Shown: positions 1-11,235, counted from the first letter of the stretch. The stretch is 64,000 bases of DNA from Pictodentalium vernedei (GCA_031216915.1 CM062290.1:252036581-252100580); one strand, 5' to 3'. The notes: generated from the letters alone by a model not told the origin. Numbers and translations are program-made.

Positions 1-1895
1 TGATGCTGTCACAGGGAACCATCCTATGGGATGGGGGCATAAAATGCCTGTTCTCTGAGCAGGGAGAGAGACACACTCCGTGCAGGCTAAAGATCCCTTC
101 GTAGTTGTCAAGGAGACCGAGGCCACGAAGTTGCCACTACGAAGGTTATCCAACACACCTGTGCCATTGGGCCAAGGAGAGGCGTTAATATAAGTTGCAT
201 AACTTGTTCGCCAATACTTGTAAAACAAATAAGATTAAATAAAATATAAGGCAGGCAGGATTTAACGATAAACCACTGTCGGCGAACTGTAACTGCCATC
301 AACAAGACCACCAAAAAAGCTTGTATGTTGGAATATCTGTTCTACGTGTATTTGCTGGCCTAGAAGTAACTCGCGAACGACCGTTTAGGTTACGTTGGAG
401 GGCTACATCAATTGTGGAATATGCGAACGAACTACAGGTGACGACAAAATAATACAACGTGAATTTAAATTCCTAATTTCGGATGTTTGTCAGTCAGACT
501 TAATATTCTTTGGGGGCTAACTCGACTCGTTAAAGGATGTGTATTGCATCCACATATGAAATGAGGTACATGCCGTTTGCATCTTAAGAGAATTTCTGCC
601 AAAATAAATAGCAAAAACTTACGCGCGATCTCGCCAGTGCGGTCTTTATTTCCAGGTCTGTATTTGTATGACCAGAAACTCACCAAAATTGGAACTAGGT
701 CCATAAGGTTTCAACTCCAGTAAATATATTAATATGAGTTTTGTTTTTCACTTTGGGATATGTACTAGTTACACTCACAAGGGTATACCAGTACCTTGAA
801 ATTCTAAATTGTTTAAGAATTGAAAAGTGATTTTGACAGACGTTCGCTAGAATAGAACCCGATTCTCACGAATTGGATAGAATTTTTAAGGCCTGCCATG
901 TCCCAGTTAAGTTGGTAGAATGGTTTGGATTGGAAAAAAACAGTGGATGGACTATTCTTAGTGATGGGTCTATAAGGGAGGCGGGGGGGGGGGGTGCACA
1001 TCCCTTATAGTTCTAAGCAGATGCATACGGGCAGAATCAACAATTCTTTCTTTCAGTAAACATCGCAGTTATATAATAATGCTGACATTTACTGTTACAA
1101 ACAAAATTTTAGTCTAAATAGCACCTGATCCCAGTGAACTCACGTGCTACGAAATGCCCCTGCATGCACCAGAGATGCCTTGTATAAGAGTAAATCAAAC
1201 TTAGATCAAAAAGACCGTTAATATAATTTTTTTGTGAGGTACGTCCGATATGTACGACACCGAAAAATTAAATTACGATCGTTGGGACCAAGTTTGGACT
1301 GGTAAAAGAGTATTGTGGTACACCATACAGACTGTTGTCCCAAAATACCCTGATATGCTACGCTAATAGCCTGTGTATTACAGAGGTGCTCGTCACAACC
1401 TGCGAACTTGGGAAATGATATTTCATAACTTTTTCTTTAATCAGTCCGCCCTCGCCCCTTAATAGATAAATATAATAAAACAAGGTATACAACTAAATTG
1501 TTCAGAACAAACCAACCGAACCTCTTTTCATTCGTTTCAAATTTGAACCACGCGGTGTATTCTCGAATACACAACGTCAAGTGAACGAGGTGACAATAAG
1601 ATTTATATACACTGGCGAATCACCTGACCGTTGGGCGTTTCGAGGTTACTTGTAATTACTGAGTATTACGGTTGGGGGTGGGGCACAAAAACATTATCCA
1701 GAACCAGGGACGTAAATTCTCCTCCCCCCCCCCCCCCCAAACAAAAATCGCCCGATCATGGGTTTCGTCGGGCAGAGGTGGGGTTAGAAATTATGAAATA
1801 CCAAGTTGAGCAGACGCCCTTGCCCTTACTTGCCCGACGAAAATATACACACGCTTTGGAGTACTCAGTTGGGCAAAATCTCTTGTTTGCCCGAC
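1..1895. other. No gene recognised (left edge)
   Basis: AT-rich sequence without a convincing coding region. Open frames here are under 90 codons, sit on both strands and show no recognisable motif. It holds a G12 run at 983-994 and a C15 run at 1724-1738. I see no repeat family shared with the rest of the window. Confidence 0.5.
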
Positions 1896-1901
1896 AATGA
1901 T

Positions 1902-2324
1902 TATTTATTTATTTATTTATTTATTTATTAGGGTTTAACGACACATTAATAGCCAGGGTCATATCATGTCGGTGACAGTTTTACAGGTGGAGGAAGCCGG
2001 AGTACCCGGAGAGAACCACCGAGCAACGACGAGCAGCTGTCAGCTCTCCAACATCGTGACTCTGAACTCTGCACCGCGGCACAGGCAGGGTTAGATTGGT
2101 TGAAGACATGCGCACCATCGACGTGCAGTACGCCATAGTACACAGCGTCATCGTGCCCCCATGTAGGCAATCGGGGTTAAGTGCCTTGCCTAAGGACACA
2201 GAGCGGGAGCGCGAATCAGTCGCTGAAATGGTCACCCATCCAACAACCAACCGCGCTCGACGTTGCTTAACTTCGGTGATCTGACGAGAACCGGTCACCG
2301 CGACGTCACCACGCCCCGCCCGAG
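1902..2324 (-). mobile_element. SINE with 5S rRNA-derived head
   Basis: This is a short retroposon read on the minus strand. Its head (2226-2324) is close to 5S rRNA, with blocks such as ACCGGTTCTCGTC, GATCACCGAAGTTAAGCAAC and TTGGATGGGTGACC. The body (CCTTAGGCAAGGCACTTAAC, TGCACGTCGATGGTGCGC, GGTACTCCGGCTTCCTCC) is the same as in the tRNA-headed SINEs elsewhere in this window. The 3' end, at the left, is TTAAACCC followed by an AATA-type tail (1902-1929 read as TTTA on the plus strand). AATGAT flanks both ends (1896-1901 and 2325-2330), consistent with a short target duplication. The duplication is only 6 bp, so the outer limits are approximate. It encodes no protein. Confidence 0.82.
2226..2324 (-). 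promoter_or_regulatory. 5S-derived internal Pol III promoter (SINE head)
   Basis: The first about 99 nt of the SINE on the minus strand align with a 5S rRNA gene from its expected 5' end to just past TGGATGGGTGACC, the region that carries the 5S internal control elements. In the 5S family these bind TFIIIA and allow RNA polymerase III transcription. Mutations in the first 28 nt and the absence of the 5S 3' part argue against a functional 5S rRNA gene. Confidence 0.7.
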
Positions 2325-2482
2325 AATGATATGCACAGATTAGAAAGTGCAATAAATGTCCGGATTTCTATATCGGCAGAATTCCACATGCAGGGAGAGA
2401 GTAACTAATAACAAATGAATTTATGGCCATGACTTGTCAGGCATCTCTACTCATCTGGTGTGTAATTGTTGTATGTTTTAAT

Positions 2483-2732
2483 TAACTCTTTGCCCAACGT
2501 AACGGCCGAAATTGGCCAGTGTCACTGGAAAAAATCACCATTCAATTTTCATTATTTTTTTTAATTTTGGTCTCAAAAACATAGCTTATAGCCCCTCATT
2601 GAAACGATGTCGTTAAACTCGTCCCATTTAAGGGTCATACGCTATGTTTGTGAAGCAAAAATGAAAAAAATAGTTATTCAAGAATTTTGTTTGCAAGTAT
2701 CGTCTGCCTCTCGTGTTAGGTAAAGGATTTAA
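2483..2732. mobile_element. Palindromic TTAA MITE, copy A1 (diverged)
   Basis: This copy runs from TTAACTCTTTGCCC to TAAAGGATTTAA, with the family blocks CAACGTAACGGCC, ATTTTCATTA, CTCATTGAAACGA, CAAGAATTTT and GTCGTCTG in the usual order. One half of the central palindrome has decayed. It has no coding capacity. Termini and flanks match the better preserved copies at 3593-3843 and 63537-63787. Confidence 0.75.
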
Positions 2733-3374
2733 ATATAGTATTTTATCAAAGGAAAGTATATTTGTTGCGTATAAGTCTTTGATAAAAGCAATTAGGTATA
2801 TGTTTCAAATACATGTTGGGCGATATGACCGAGCCTGGCGAGCCGTTTGGTGCCGACGCCCTCCACCCTCCCCTTAAAAATTGTTAGTTTCGGCCTTGCC
2901 TTGAAGACATCGCCGATAAGTAAAAACTTAAGCTTTTGTAACCAAAATGCCATAGATTTATGATCAGACGAAGATATTTCCCTGTTCTAACTGAACAAGA
3001 CTCGTAAATTCCCCGTTTCGTGGTATTGAATTTTATTCGCGAATCGAATTCAATTCATAACATACCTGATGACCATGGGTCTCGTTTTCACATTTTCTGG
3101 CTGTCGGTCTGTGAAGTGTTACACCAAGAGAGCCATTTTCATGCACAAAACATTATCGTCGTTCCATTGGTTACTATTCGAGCCCAGCCAATTTCTATGT
3201 TGTTGGCAGGAAAGGTAGCCAATTGGAGGGCGGGAATGTTTTCGTGTAAACTACCAATCAATGGTCGATGTTTTTTATTTGATACTTGTCAGATTAACAG
3301 CGAGAAAATGTGAAGTGAAACAAGATGTATGGACATCACGCATGGATTAAAGTTATGTTACAAGCAACGCCGTC
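2733..3374. other. No gene recognised
   Basis: AT-rich sequence with a 97-codon open frame (3020-3313, plus strand) that has no recognisable domain. I see no strong hairpin or known repeat. Confidence 0.4.
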
Positions 3375-4025
3375 TTGTTTTATTTATTTTTATTTCTTTA
3401 TGTATTGTTTTATTTATTTTTATTTCTTTATGTATTGGGGTTTAACAACACTTTCTGCAGCCAGGGTCACCTCGTGTCGTGCAGTTTTACGGATGGAGGA
3501 AGCCGGAGTACCCAGAGAGAACCACCGAGCAACGGCGAGCAACTGTCAGACTCCCCAACGTACTAACTCCACTCAAGCAGGGTTTGCATTGGTTAACCCT
3601 TTACCAAACACGAAAAGCAGACGACACTTGCAAAAACAATTCTTGAATAACTATTTTTTTTCATTTTTTGTCTCAAAAACATAAGTTATGACCCCTCATT
3701 GGAACGAGCTCGACGAGCTCGTTCCAATGAGGGGTCATAACCTATGTTTTTGAGACAAAAAAATGAAAAAATAATGAAAATTAATTGGCAATTTTTGAGA
3801 ATAGCGCTGGCCGGTTTGGCCGTTACGTTGGGTAAAGGGTTAATGGAAAGTGCACCATCGACGTGCAGTACTCTTCAGTACACAGCGGCACCGTGCCACC
3901 ACATGGGTAATGGGGATGAAGTGTCTTTCCCAAGGACACAGCGCAGTTACCCCTGGCGGGGATCGAACCGTGGACTTTTCGGTTTGAAGTCCAATACCGT
4001 AACCACTGAGCCACCGCGCTCCCCG
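3375..4025 (-). mobile_element. tRNA-headed SINE split by a MITE
   Basis: On the minus strand the head (about 3935-4023) is tRNA-like, with an A-box region TGGCTCAGTGGTTACGG and a B box GGTTCGATCCCC. The shared SINE body follows, and the 3' end is GTTAAACCCCAATA plus a degenerate AATA tail repeated twice at 3375-3437. The body is interrupted at a TTAA by the MITE at 3593-3843. The two halves read straight into each other when compared with the uninterrupted SINE at 1902-2324. The head is only tRNA-like and is not a tRNA gene. Confidence 0.85.
3593..3843. mobile_element. Palindromic TTAA MITE, copy A2 (nested in SINE)
   Basis: A 251-bp element flanked by TTAA on both sides, starting CCCTTTACCAAAC and ending GTTGGGTAAAGGG. 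It contains the central palindrome (GACCCCTCATTGGAACGAGC and its complement, 3688-3738) and TTTTTGTCTCAAAAACATA arms. TTAA duplication with CCC-starting ends fits the piggyBac superfamily. Assignment to that superfamily is inference, because no transposase is present. Its insertion into a SINE fixes both boundaries. Confidence 0.88.
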
Positions 4026-4099
4026 TCTTGATTTAAACATAGATATATATGCTAGTGCAGCCACCTTCGGGTTTGCATATTACATGGGCCCCGATCGAT

Positions 4100-6540
4100 A
4101 AACAAAAAGCCCAACGGGGCGTGAGCGCTTACCTTGAAAAAAACCTGATATAAACAGAGTCCAAGAATTAATCTACATTAAGCAATCAATCTCCATAGGA
4201 TCCATTGTCAATCCTTGAGCCCCTCAGGACTAAAACAGTCCAAGCATCATGCCTTTTCTTCCTTTGAACATAATGTAAAAAGTGGAGCTCCCCTAGGAAG
4301 CCCCTTGACACAGCCTATGTGGATTAATCTTAGTTACACACCCCTAGAGGGTACTTAATAAAAAAAAATGCCAATTCTTCAGCTATATGGCCAATTCCGG
4401 CTCCCATAGGGAGCCCAAATACTAACCCAGGTACTTGAATTTAACAACCTGGAATCTCATCCCACTGGAGACGTTGTATACACCAAATATGAAAGCATTC
4501 TGACAGGTGGATATGAAGTAGAAGATTTTGAAAGAAATTTCCTCATATTGCACTAAGTTCAAATTCGGGCTACCATAGCGAGCCCAAATATTACCCCAGG
4601 GACCCAATTTGAACAAACTTGAATCTGATTCCCTAGAGATGTTGTAAACCATATATGAAAGGATTCTGACTGGTGAATCTGAAGAAGATTTTTGAAGAAA
4701 TTCCTTCATATTGCACTAAATTAAAATTCGGGTTCCCATAGCGAGCCCAATTATTCACCTCGGGACCCGACTTGAACCTGACCCCCCCCCCCCCCCCCCC
4801 CCCCTAGTGACGCTGTATACAAAATATGAAAGCATTCTGACTGGTGGATCTGAAGAAGATTTTGAAAGAAATGTCCTCATATTGCACTAAGGTAAAATTC
4901 GGGATACCACAGCGAGCCTAAATATTAACCCAGTGACCCAATTTGAACAAACTTGGATCTGACTGCCCTAGAGGTGTTGTAAACCAAATATGAAAGGATT
5001 CTGACTGGTGAATTTGAAGAAGATTTTTGAAGAAATTCCCTCATATTGCACTAAGTTAAACTTCGGGTTCCCATAGCGAGCCCAAATATTAACCTAGCGA
5101 CCCGATTTGAACAGACTTGAGTCTGACCCCCTAGAGATGCTGTATACCAAATATGAAAGCATTCTGAATAGTGGATCCGAAGAAGGAAATTTTTAAAGAA
5201 ATTTCCTCATATTGCACTAAGTTAAAATTCGGGAGCTCAAAAATTAACCCAGGCACTCGATTTCAATAAAGTTTAATCCCCCCCCCCCCCCCCCCCCCCC
5301 ATAGAGATGTTGTATACCAAATATAAAAGCATTCTAACTGGTGGATTGGACCTGAAGAAGAAACTTTTTAAAGAAATTTCTTCATATTGCACGAAGTTAA
5401 ACTTTGGGCTACCACAGCGCGCCCAAATATTAACCTAGCGAGCCTATTTGAACAAACTTTAATCTGATCCCCATAGAGATGTTGTATACCAAATATCAAA
5501 GCATTCAAGCATTCTGACTAGTGGATCTGAAGAAGAAGATTTCTAAAAATTCCATAGGAAGCTCAAATATTAACCTGGAGACTTGCTTTCAACAATCTTG
5601 AATCTGACCCTCATAACAATGATGTATGCTAAACATTAACAGATTCTGAATGGTGGTTCTGAAGAAGAGAATTTTTAAAGTTTATTCCCCGTATTGCCGA
5701 AAGTTAAAAATTCGGGCTCTTGTATTGAGCTCAAATATGAACCAAGGAGCTTCATTTTAACAAACGTGTATCTGACCCCCTATGGATGTTGTATACCAAA
5801 TATTGAAAGATTCTAACCATTGGTTTTGGAGAATTTTTTTTTTTAATTCTTGCAAATATGCTGACTAAGCATTTCTTTGATGCCCCATACAGAACACCCT
5901 GACACAACCGATGGCAATTGTTGTTTTACCATTCAATTCTACTGGTCCTAAGGATGCTTCATACCAAATAATAGTTTTCTGTTCTGTGTGGTTTTGGGAA
6001 ATAAGGGCGTTTGAAGATATTTCTATTTTTAGCACCTGGGATTCCCACGGGGACACGGGAATTTTTTTTTTGCATGGGTCAAGTACTTATGACCCAATAA
6101 ATAATACCACGTACCAAACTTGGTTCAAATCGGATCATCGGTTCAGAAAATACAGATTTTGGGCGGGGCCAAAAATATTGCCCATCCCATTACAAAGGCG
6201 AATATTGCTCCACGAATTTCGTTTGAAGAAATTTGATTCTACACCTCAAAAGAAAGCTTCAACCCCAATATCAAGTCATTGTACCCACTGGTTCATGAGA
6301 AGAAGATTATAAAAATATTTTTGTGCATTTTCCGCCACTCCCTCTCTATAGGGCTGGGCATTTTAAGTTGAACAAAAATGCAAAGTCCCTTCGGGACCAT
6401 TACTCACGCAAACTTTCACTTGAATTGGCCCTGTGGTTTTGGTGGAGAAGTCAAAAACATAGTGTTGACGGACGGCAGACGGACGACGGACGGAGAGCGA
6501 TTAGATAAGCTCAGTTTGACTTCGTCAAGGTGAGCTAAAA
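4100..6540 (+). mobile_element. Tandem-core element, type H, copy 1
   Basis: A 2.4-kb non-coding element. The 5' end has AAGCCCAACGGGGCGTGAGC, then GCGCTTACCTTGA. The core is about nine degenerate copies of a 165-175-bp unit recognisable by GTATACCAAATATGAAAGC, CATTCTGACTGGTGGATC, GAAGAAGATTTTTAAAGAAA and GAGCCCAAATATTAACC (for example near 4469, 4645, 4811, 4977, 5142, 5311 and 5486). A conserved right arm (about 5865-6450) follows, then a GACGGACGACGG tract (6469-6500) and the 3' end TTGACTTCGTCAAGGTGAGC plus TAAAA. The open frame at 5911-6312 lies in the right arm and is not conserved as protein in the other copies. The architecture resembles bivalve pearl/CvA or Helitron-derived non-autonomous elements. 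That link is inference. Confidence 0.8.
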
Positions 6541-7280
6541 AAAATTTAACTGAAGAATGGTGTTTGGGCGGGGAGAGGACTAGAATCTTGCTTAGCACTT
6601 GAGTTCGTAAAGAACTGTAGATTTACACATTTGGTTTAGGGACAAATGGACCTCGTGATTAACCACGTCCACCACGCAATGTTCTCCTACTGTTGTGGGC
6701 TATAAAATGGCAAGAATGTCATTATAATTCAAGAAGAAGATGAACTGGAGTCTAAGCTGACAACTCACATAGAACATTGACGGATAATAATTCATTGCGA
6801 GCCCAAGTGAATAAGATAATAGGATTGGTTGGTCAGATATTGAAAGAGATTCAATCGCATCATCGCTATGATCTGCTTAATGTTAACTAAGGTTGGAAGA
6901 TCAATGGTCTTAGAATTTAATTTGACTTGGCCATTACAGACATAAACAGAAAGAAATGACAGCAAATACTTTATAGTATAAAACAACACTTGGGTTTAGA
7001 AAGCTGAGTTCGAGCAATATTGTGCTTGGTTCTGAAACATCAATTTCCTCCAGCGTCCTTTATTTAAATTTATTTCATGGGAAGCGCCGCGGGAGTTGCT
7101 CTCCCAGCAAGGAGGGGGTTAATCTAGTCAGTCGACCATTACCACCCTATAAATATGACTTCCCCACACGAACACCCCTCCCAACGCACAGCCAAACCTA
7201 GAGGAGAATCGCCCCGTACTCGCCAATATAAACAAAGACCCAGCGAAAATCTTGCGCTGTCTCTGATAAAATACTTACAG
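6541..7280. other. No gene recognised
   Basis: AT-rich sequence with a few short open frames on both strands. No domain, repeat family or strong hairpin was seen. Confidence 0.4.
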
Positions 7281-7352
7281 ATCGTCCACTGAGTTCCATT
7301 GTGTTATATATGCCTACTGGCACATAGAACACATTGGAACTCAGGGGACGAT
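7281..7352. repeat. Hairpin, 25-bp arms
   Basis: ATCGTCCACTGAGTTCCA near the left end pairs with TGGAACTCAGGGGACGAT at the right end around a loop of about 22 nt. Two arm mismatches are visible. It may be a foldback MITE or part of one element with the hairpin at 7406-7492. Confidence 0.7.
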
Positions 7353-7405
7353 ATTACTGCGCATCGTCCTTGGAAGCACAATAATATCGGCGAGTTGTTT
7401 GGAAT

Positions 7406-7492
7406 TTCCGTCGGGTATTTATCACTGTGCCTCAAGCAGCATGGGCTCTTAAGCCCATGCTGCATGAGGCACAGTGGTAAATACCCAACGGA
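7406..7492. repeat. Hairpin, about 42-bp arms
   Basis: TTCCGTCGGGTATTTATCAC and onward pairs almost perfectly with GTGGTAAATACCCAACGGAA. The centre is AGCCCATGCTGC and its complement around a tiny loop. The long near-perfect arms imply recent origin or ongoing repair between the arms. No second copy of this family is in the window. Confidence 0.8.
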
Positions 7493-8197
7493 AGCTTGAA
7501 GAACTTGTAAAATTAGTTGCTGAATGGTCTATGACAGTTTCGGACTGAAATAAACAGAGACACAGGTTTCAAATGAAAATAAAAATCCATTAAAACATTT
7601 GACAAGCGAGAACAGTTACTGGTATATAAATCCGGAAGACATCGGGTTTACGGTATAGCTAAAAATTGATTTTTTTTTTTATAATGACAAAATAGATTTA
7701 TAGTAGTTCTGAAAAAAAATTACTAATCATAAATGAATTTGCTTTACTCAATTCTAATTCGAGAAAGAAGGGCGAAACGCTAACATAAAGTCACTACCGC
7801 TACCACTGCCCCACTGCACGTTGTAGACACATTCTCTCATAAAAAAAAACATTTGTAAAAAGATTACCTCCTGAAATAGCGAAAACTACATACCATATCG
7901 TTTCTAAGCACCCGTTAACACCTCACACGGATGTCAAAATAAGGAAATTTCAAATAGCAATTTTCCTCAAATTAATTCAACCAAATTAATCTTTTTGGAT
8001 GGTGCTCAATGTGCTCCATCCGACAAGACGAAACTGGCTAAATACCAAATGCATGATTGGGAATATTTACAGGACGAAAATTTAATATTTTGACCTCCAT
8101 GTTCAGGAGGTTAAAAAGAAACCTAAAGTAAAATCGTGAGTGGCACCTCATATTTCTAAACTAAGTCATAATTCAACAGCTCACAAGCATTGTGTTT
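7493..8197. other. No gene recognised
   Basis: AT-rich sequence without a supported coding frame, tandem repeat or recognised interspersed repeat. Confidence 0.4.
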
Positions 8198-8211
8198 ATC
8201 TACCATCTCCC

Positions 8212-8560
8212 GGAAGCACGGTGGTAATGGCACTGAACTTCAAACCGAGAGGTTCACGGTTCGATCCCGGCCAGGGGTAACTGCTTTGTATCCTTGGGCA
8301 AGGCACTTAATCCCAATTCCTCACGTGGGGGCATGGTGGCGCTGTATACTAAGGCGTAATGCACATCGATAGTGCACGTCTTCAACCAATGCTAACCAGG
8401 CTTGTGGGGAGTTAGTACGTTGGGGGGGGGGAGTCTGACAGTGGCTCGCAGTTGCTTGCTGGTTCTCTCCGGGTACTCCGGCTTCCTCCGCCCGTAAAAC
8501 TGTCCAACACGAGGTGACCAAGGCTGTCGAAAGAGTCGTTAAACTCCAATAAATAAATAA
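8212..8560 (+). mobile_element. Full-length tRNA-headed SINE with 14-bp target duplication
   Basis: The head (about 8212-8285) has the B box GGTTCGATCCCGG. The body carries TCCTTGGGCAAGGCACTTAA, TGCACATCGATAGTGCACG and CTCCGGGTACTCCGGCTTCC, and the end is GTTAAACTCCAATAAATAAA. The 14-mer ATCTACCATCTCCC directly flanks both ends (8198-8211 and 8561-8574), which is the target duplication expected of LINE-driven retroposition. This makes 349 bp a measured unit length. A G9-10 run near 8420 is internal. Confidence 0.93.
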
Positions 8561-8588
8561 ATCTACCATCTCCCATCTAAGACAGACA

Positions 8589-8698
8589 TGACAACCTTTT
8601 ACTTATTCCCAGTTCCCCATTCGACATTCGTTATCAACCGATATTATCGGTTGAAAACGAATGTCGAATACGGAAGTGGGAATAATTAACGGTTGTCA
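8589..8698. repeat. Hairpin, about 50-bp arms
   Basis: TGACAACCTTTTACTTATTC pairs with GAATAATTAACGGTTGTCA, and ATTCGACATTCGTTATCAAC pairs with GTTGAAAACGAATGTCGAAT. The centre is CCGATATTATCGG. Small bulges are present. It is a foldback element with no second copy here. Confidence 0.78.
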
Positions 8699-8780
8699 CG
8701 TTCCCTATCCAAGCCACCTCATCTTCATCAGCATCTGAACTTCAGTTGTATTGACAGTACTAGTCCAGCAAACAGTCACT

Positions 8781-9012
8781 TTATGTACAACATCTTATGA
8801 ACAAGTCAGTTCAATGACAATAGTTGGAAGAGCCCATATTCGTTACCTGGGAGATTGCCATTCAATATTTTCAACATGCAGCCTTCCGGCTGCACGTTAA
8901 AAATATTGATTGTTTGCCCCATACATTCACTGAGCTATATTCCTACTTGGTGAAAATATGACGTACCATATTACTGGGCCAGAAAATCGGCCTTTTGGGT
9001 TCAAAGGGTTAA
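8781..9012. mobile_element. TTAA MITE family B, copy B1 (left end decayed)
   Basis: The right end GGGTTCAAAGGGTTAA and the internal blocks TATTTTCAACATGCAGCC, GGCTGCACGTTAAAAATATT, CCATATTACTGGGCCAGAAA match the copies at 22497-22716 and 27453-27693. The left terminal repeat is not recognisable. Confidence 0.75.
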
Positions 9013-9094
9013 GACGCAGAACATAACGAAATGTATCGTTGTTTTACTGTATGTCCCCATGTTCTAAGACCGACCATAGAATAAAGTTATACAG

Positions 9095-10050
9095 AAAGGC
9101 CACACAACATAAATTAATTTTTCTTTTCAAATCATTGAGGGGTTATTTTATGTTTTATTTGTATTTTTTTCTTGCATGTGGTGAGCATTCATACACAGAA
9201 TATATAGAAAGAGCATAATTATACAAATTAACTCATTAAATTTTGAAAATAAGACAGTTTTGCATCTTTAGCTATGCTGTTCGGATTTCAGTTACATACA
9301 TTTAAGAATTGAATGCAATTTTTATAATCTTTATTGGAGTATGAACGTGTGGGAATGGGTACAAATTATGTATGAATCCCGAAGGGATTCATACAATTTG
9401 TACCCATTCCCACACGTTCATACTCCAATAAAGATTATAAAAATTGCATTCAATTGTTATAATTACATTCCGTAACTGTTTAAACTACTTTTTACCAAAC
9501 AGCAAAGCAGAAAGACGAAATAAAACATGTACGAACGAACGAGGCGAAAAACCACCCTCACACAAAATACAAAGCGCACAACTCTGATTTTTAATTTTCA
9601 CAACTTTAGAAATGGATACGAGTATTTTATTAACGGGCTTTATGCCACAGTTGGGAAATGTCACCAAAGAAACAGCAGCGGAGTTGATCACTGCGAGAGG
9701 CGCTAAAAGTTAAAAACCCGCCCAAACACCGCCCGAATTACATTCTGTCAACTGCGCTCTACCGTAAATGCAGGTCAAAGTTCGACCAAATGTATTCATT
9801 GGAAAATGAATTATATTTGGTCATGAAGTTTTCACCCAGCTGACCAATGGGAATTGAGTATTTGGACCCAAAACGTATAACTACATTAACAGGGTAATTA
9901 TCAATCAATAAACGTAAAAAGGTTTCGAGTCTTCTGATTTTCTAGTTATAATGGAAGACAATGCAAGGTTATAAAAAGTTTAATGATAGGGTTCAATTTA
10001 AGTGAGGGATTGACTGAGAATCAAAACATTTTTATCTCAGTGATTAAACT
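9095..10050. repeat. Dispersed repeat family K, copy 1
   Basis: Several blocks reappear in the same order at 57515-58020. Examples are CACACAACATAAATTAATT, ATATAGAAAGAGCATAATTA, AGGTTTCGAGTCTTCTG and GAGGGATTGACTGAGAATCA. The two copies carry different hairpins at the corresponding place (9307-9455 here). I recognise no coding frame and cannot name the class. Confidence 0.55.
9307..9455. repeat. Near-perfect 149-bp palindrome
   Basis: AATTGAATGCAATTTTTATA through GGGTACAAATT pairs with its complement at 9396-9455. The centre is GAATCCCGAAGGGATTC. The arms are about 70 bp and almost identical. It sits inside family K. Confidence 0.9.
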
Positions 10051-11172
10051 AGCGGTTACAATGTCACAGAATTATAAACCTACGCTTCCAATCGTAAAAA
10101 ATGTCATTTTTGCGACCTCAAACGTGAAAGTTTTCCAAAGGCCACATAAGAAACTGTAGACACCATGCACATACAGGAACGGGAGAGTTGATTTCTCCAA
10201 AATCACAGTGGACTGTTTTTTACTCTCAGTGACTATTTACAATCTAAGGGTTCAATTGGTAACGAGCAATTGCAAAAATTCAGCTATTGGACCACGGAAT
10301 GCACCCAGAGCTTCACATCCAAAAGTTTTTTTAATTTAAATTTTTGTGTCTTTTTCAAAAATGGTTGTTGAGGGAAAACCACTCCACTCCACATGATTTA
10401 TTAAATATCCATTCTCCCTGCACCGAAGGTCCGGGGGAGTTAGAACTATAATTTCATAATAAGAATACTTGCGGGGTGGGTACCCATCCCAATAATAAAT
10501 TCTATGAGAGTATAAGTAGCGAAAAGTTCCGGCTACCCGGGTTGAACTCGGAGGTCCATTAGCTGAAACTGCGCTTGTGTGTCTTATGGTATCTCACAGA
10601 TGCAAAATAGTTATGTCAGTGGAAATGCCATTCTGTGGGTGTTTTTGTTGAGAAAAATATTCCCGCGAGTATGTTCGACAGACTTACCTAGCCTAACTTA
10701 ACAAAGTAGATCTCCAGAGATGCCCTTGAAGTAGATCGATTCCTCTCTACATACACAGACAGAATCCGAGACGCAATTACGCGACTGAATTATTTGAGAT
10801 CCGCAGAATAAATCCGCCAGGTTTCTTTTTAAACTGACAATTGTCATTTTTCACATGGCAGAGCGGCAACATAATTAGACAACATAAGCTGCGGTCCGTC
10901 CATTCCAATACATTCTCAGCAATCCAAAGAAATCAATATCGTCGTAATCTAATGCATTAATGCCAGGTATAGCTGGTGATTGCCTAGGTGTTCTGTTTAA
11001 ATTCAAAGATATAGGCTAAGGCAGTAATTATCAGCAAAACTTTTGGATGGGGGAGACGCATGTTAGCTCGATCAAGGCATAAATTTCTCTGACGTTTTTT
11101 ACATACACACGGCTATGCTTCTTTGCGAACAAAATTCGGACGGGGGTTCTATAATCTCTAAAATTACCACAA
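10051..11172. other. No gene recognised
   Basis: About 1.1 kb without a supported reading frame, tandem repeat or shared interspersed repeat. Confidence 0.45.
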
Positions 11173-11235
11173 CAATCGGCAATGTGGTGGTAAAGGACGT
11201 GGCAGACACGGCCTTTACCGCCACATTGCCGATTG
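11173..11235. repeat. Hairpin, 24-bp arms
   Basis: CAATCGGCAATGTGGTGGTA pairs with TACCGCCACATTGCCGATTG with one mismatch, around a 15-nt loop. It has no other copy here. Confidence 0.8.

Noticed and set aside
2226-2324. Functional 5S rRNA gene
   Set aside because: It lacks the 5S 3' part, has changes in the first 28 nt and is joined to a SINE body.
5911-6312. 133-codon open frame as a gene
   Set aside because: It lies in the right arm of a tandem-core element. The corresponding frame is not kept in the collinear copies near 35330 and 45080.
8212-8285. Functional tRNA gene
   Set aside because: The A and B boxes are only tRNA-like, the cloverleaf does not close, and it is the head of a SINE with a target duplication.
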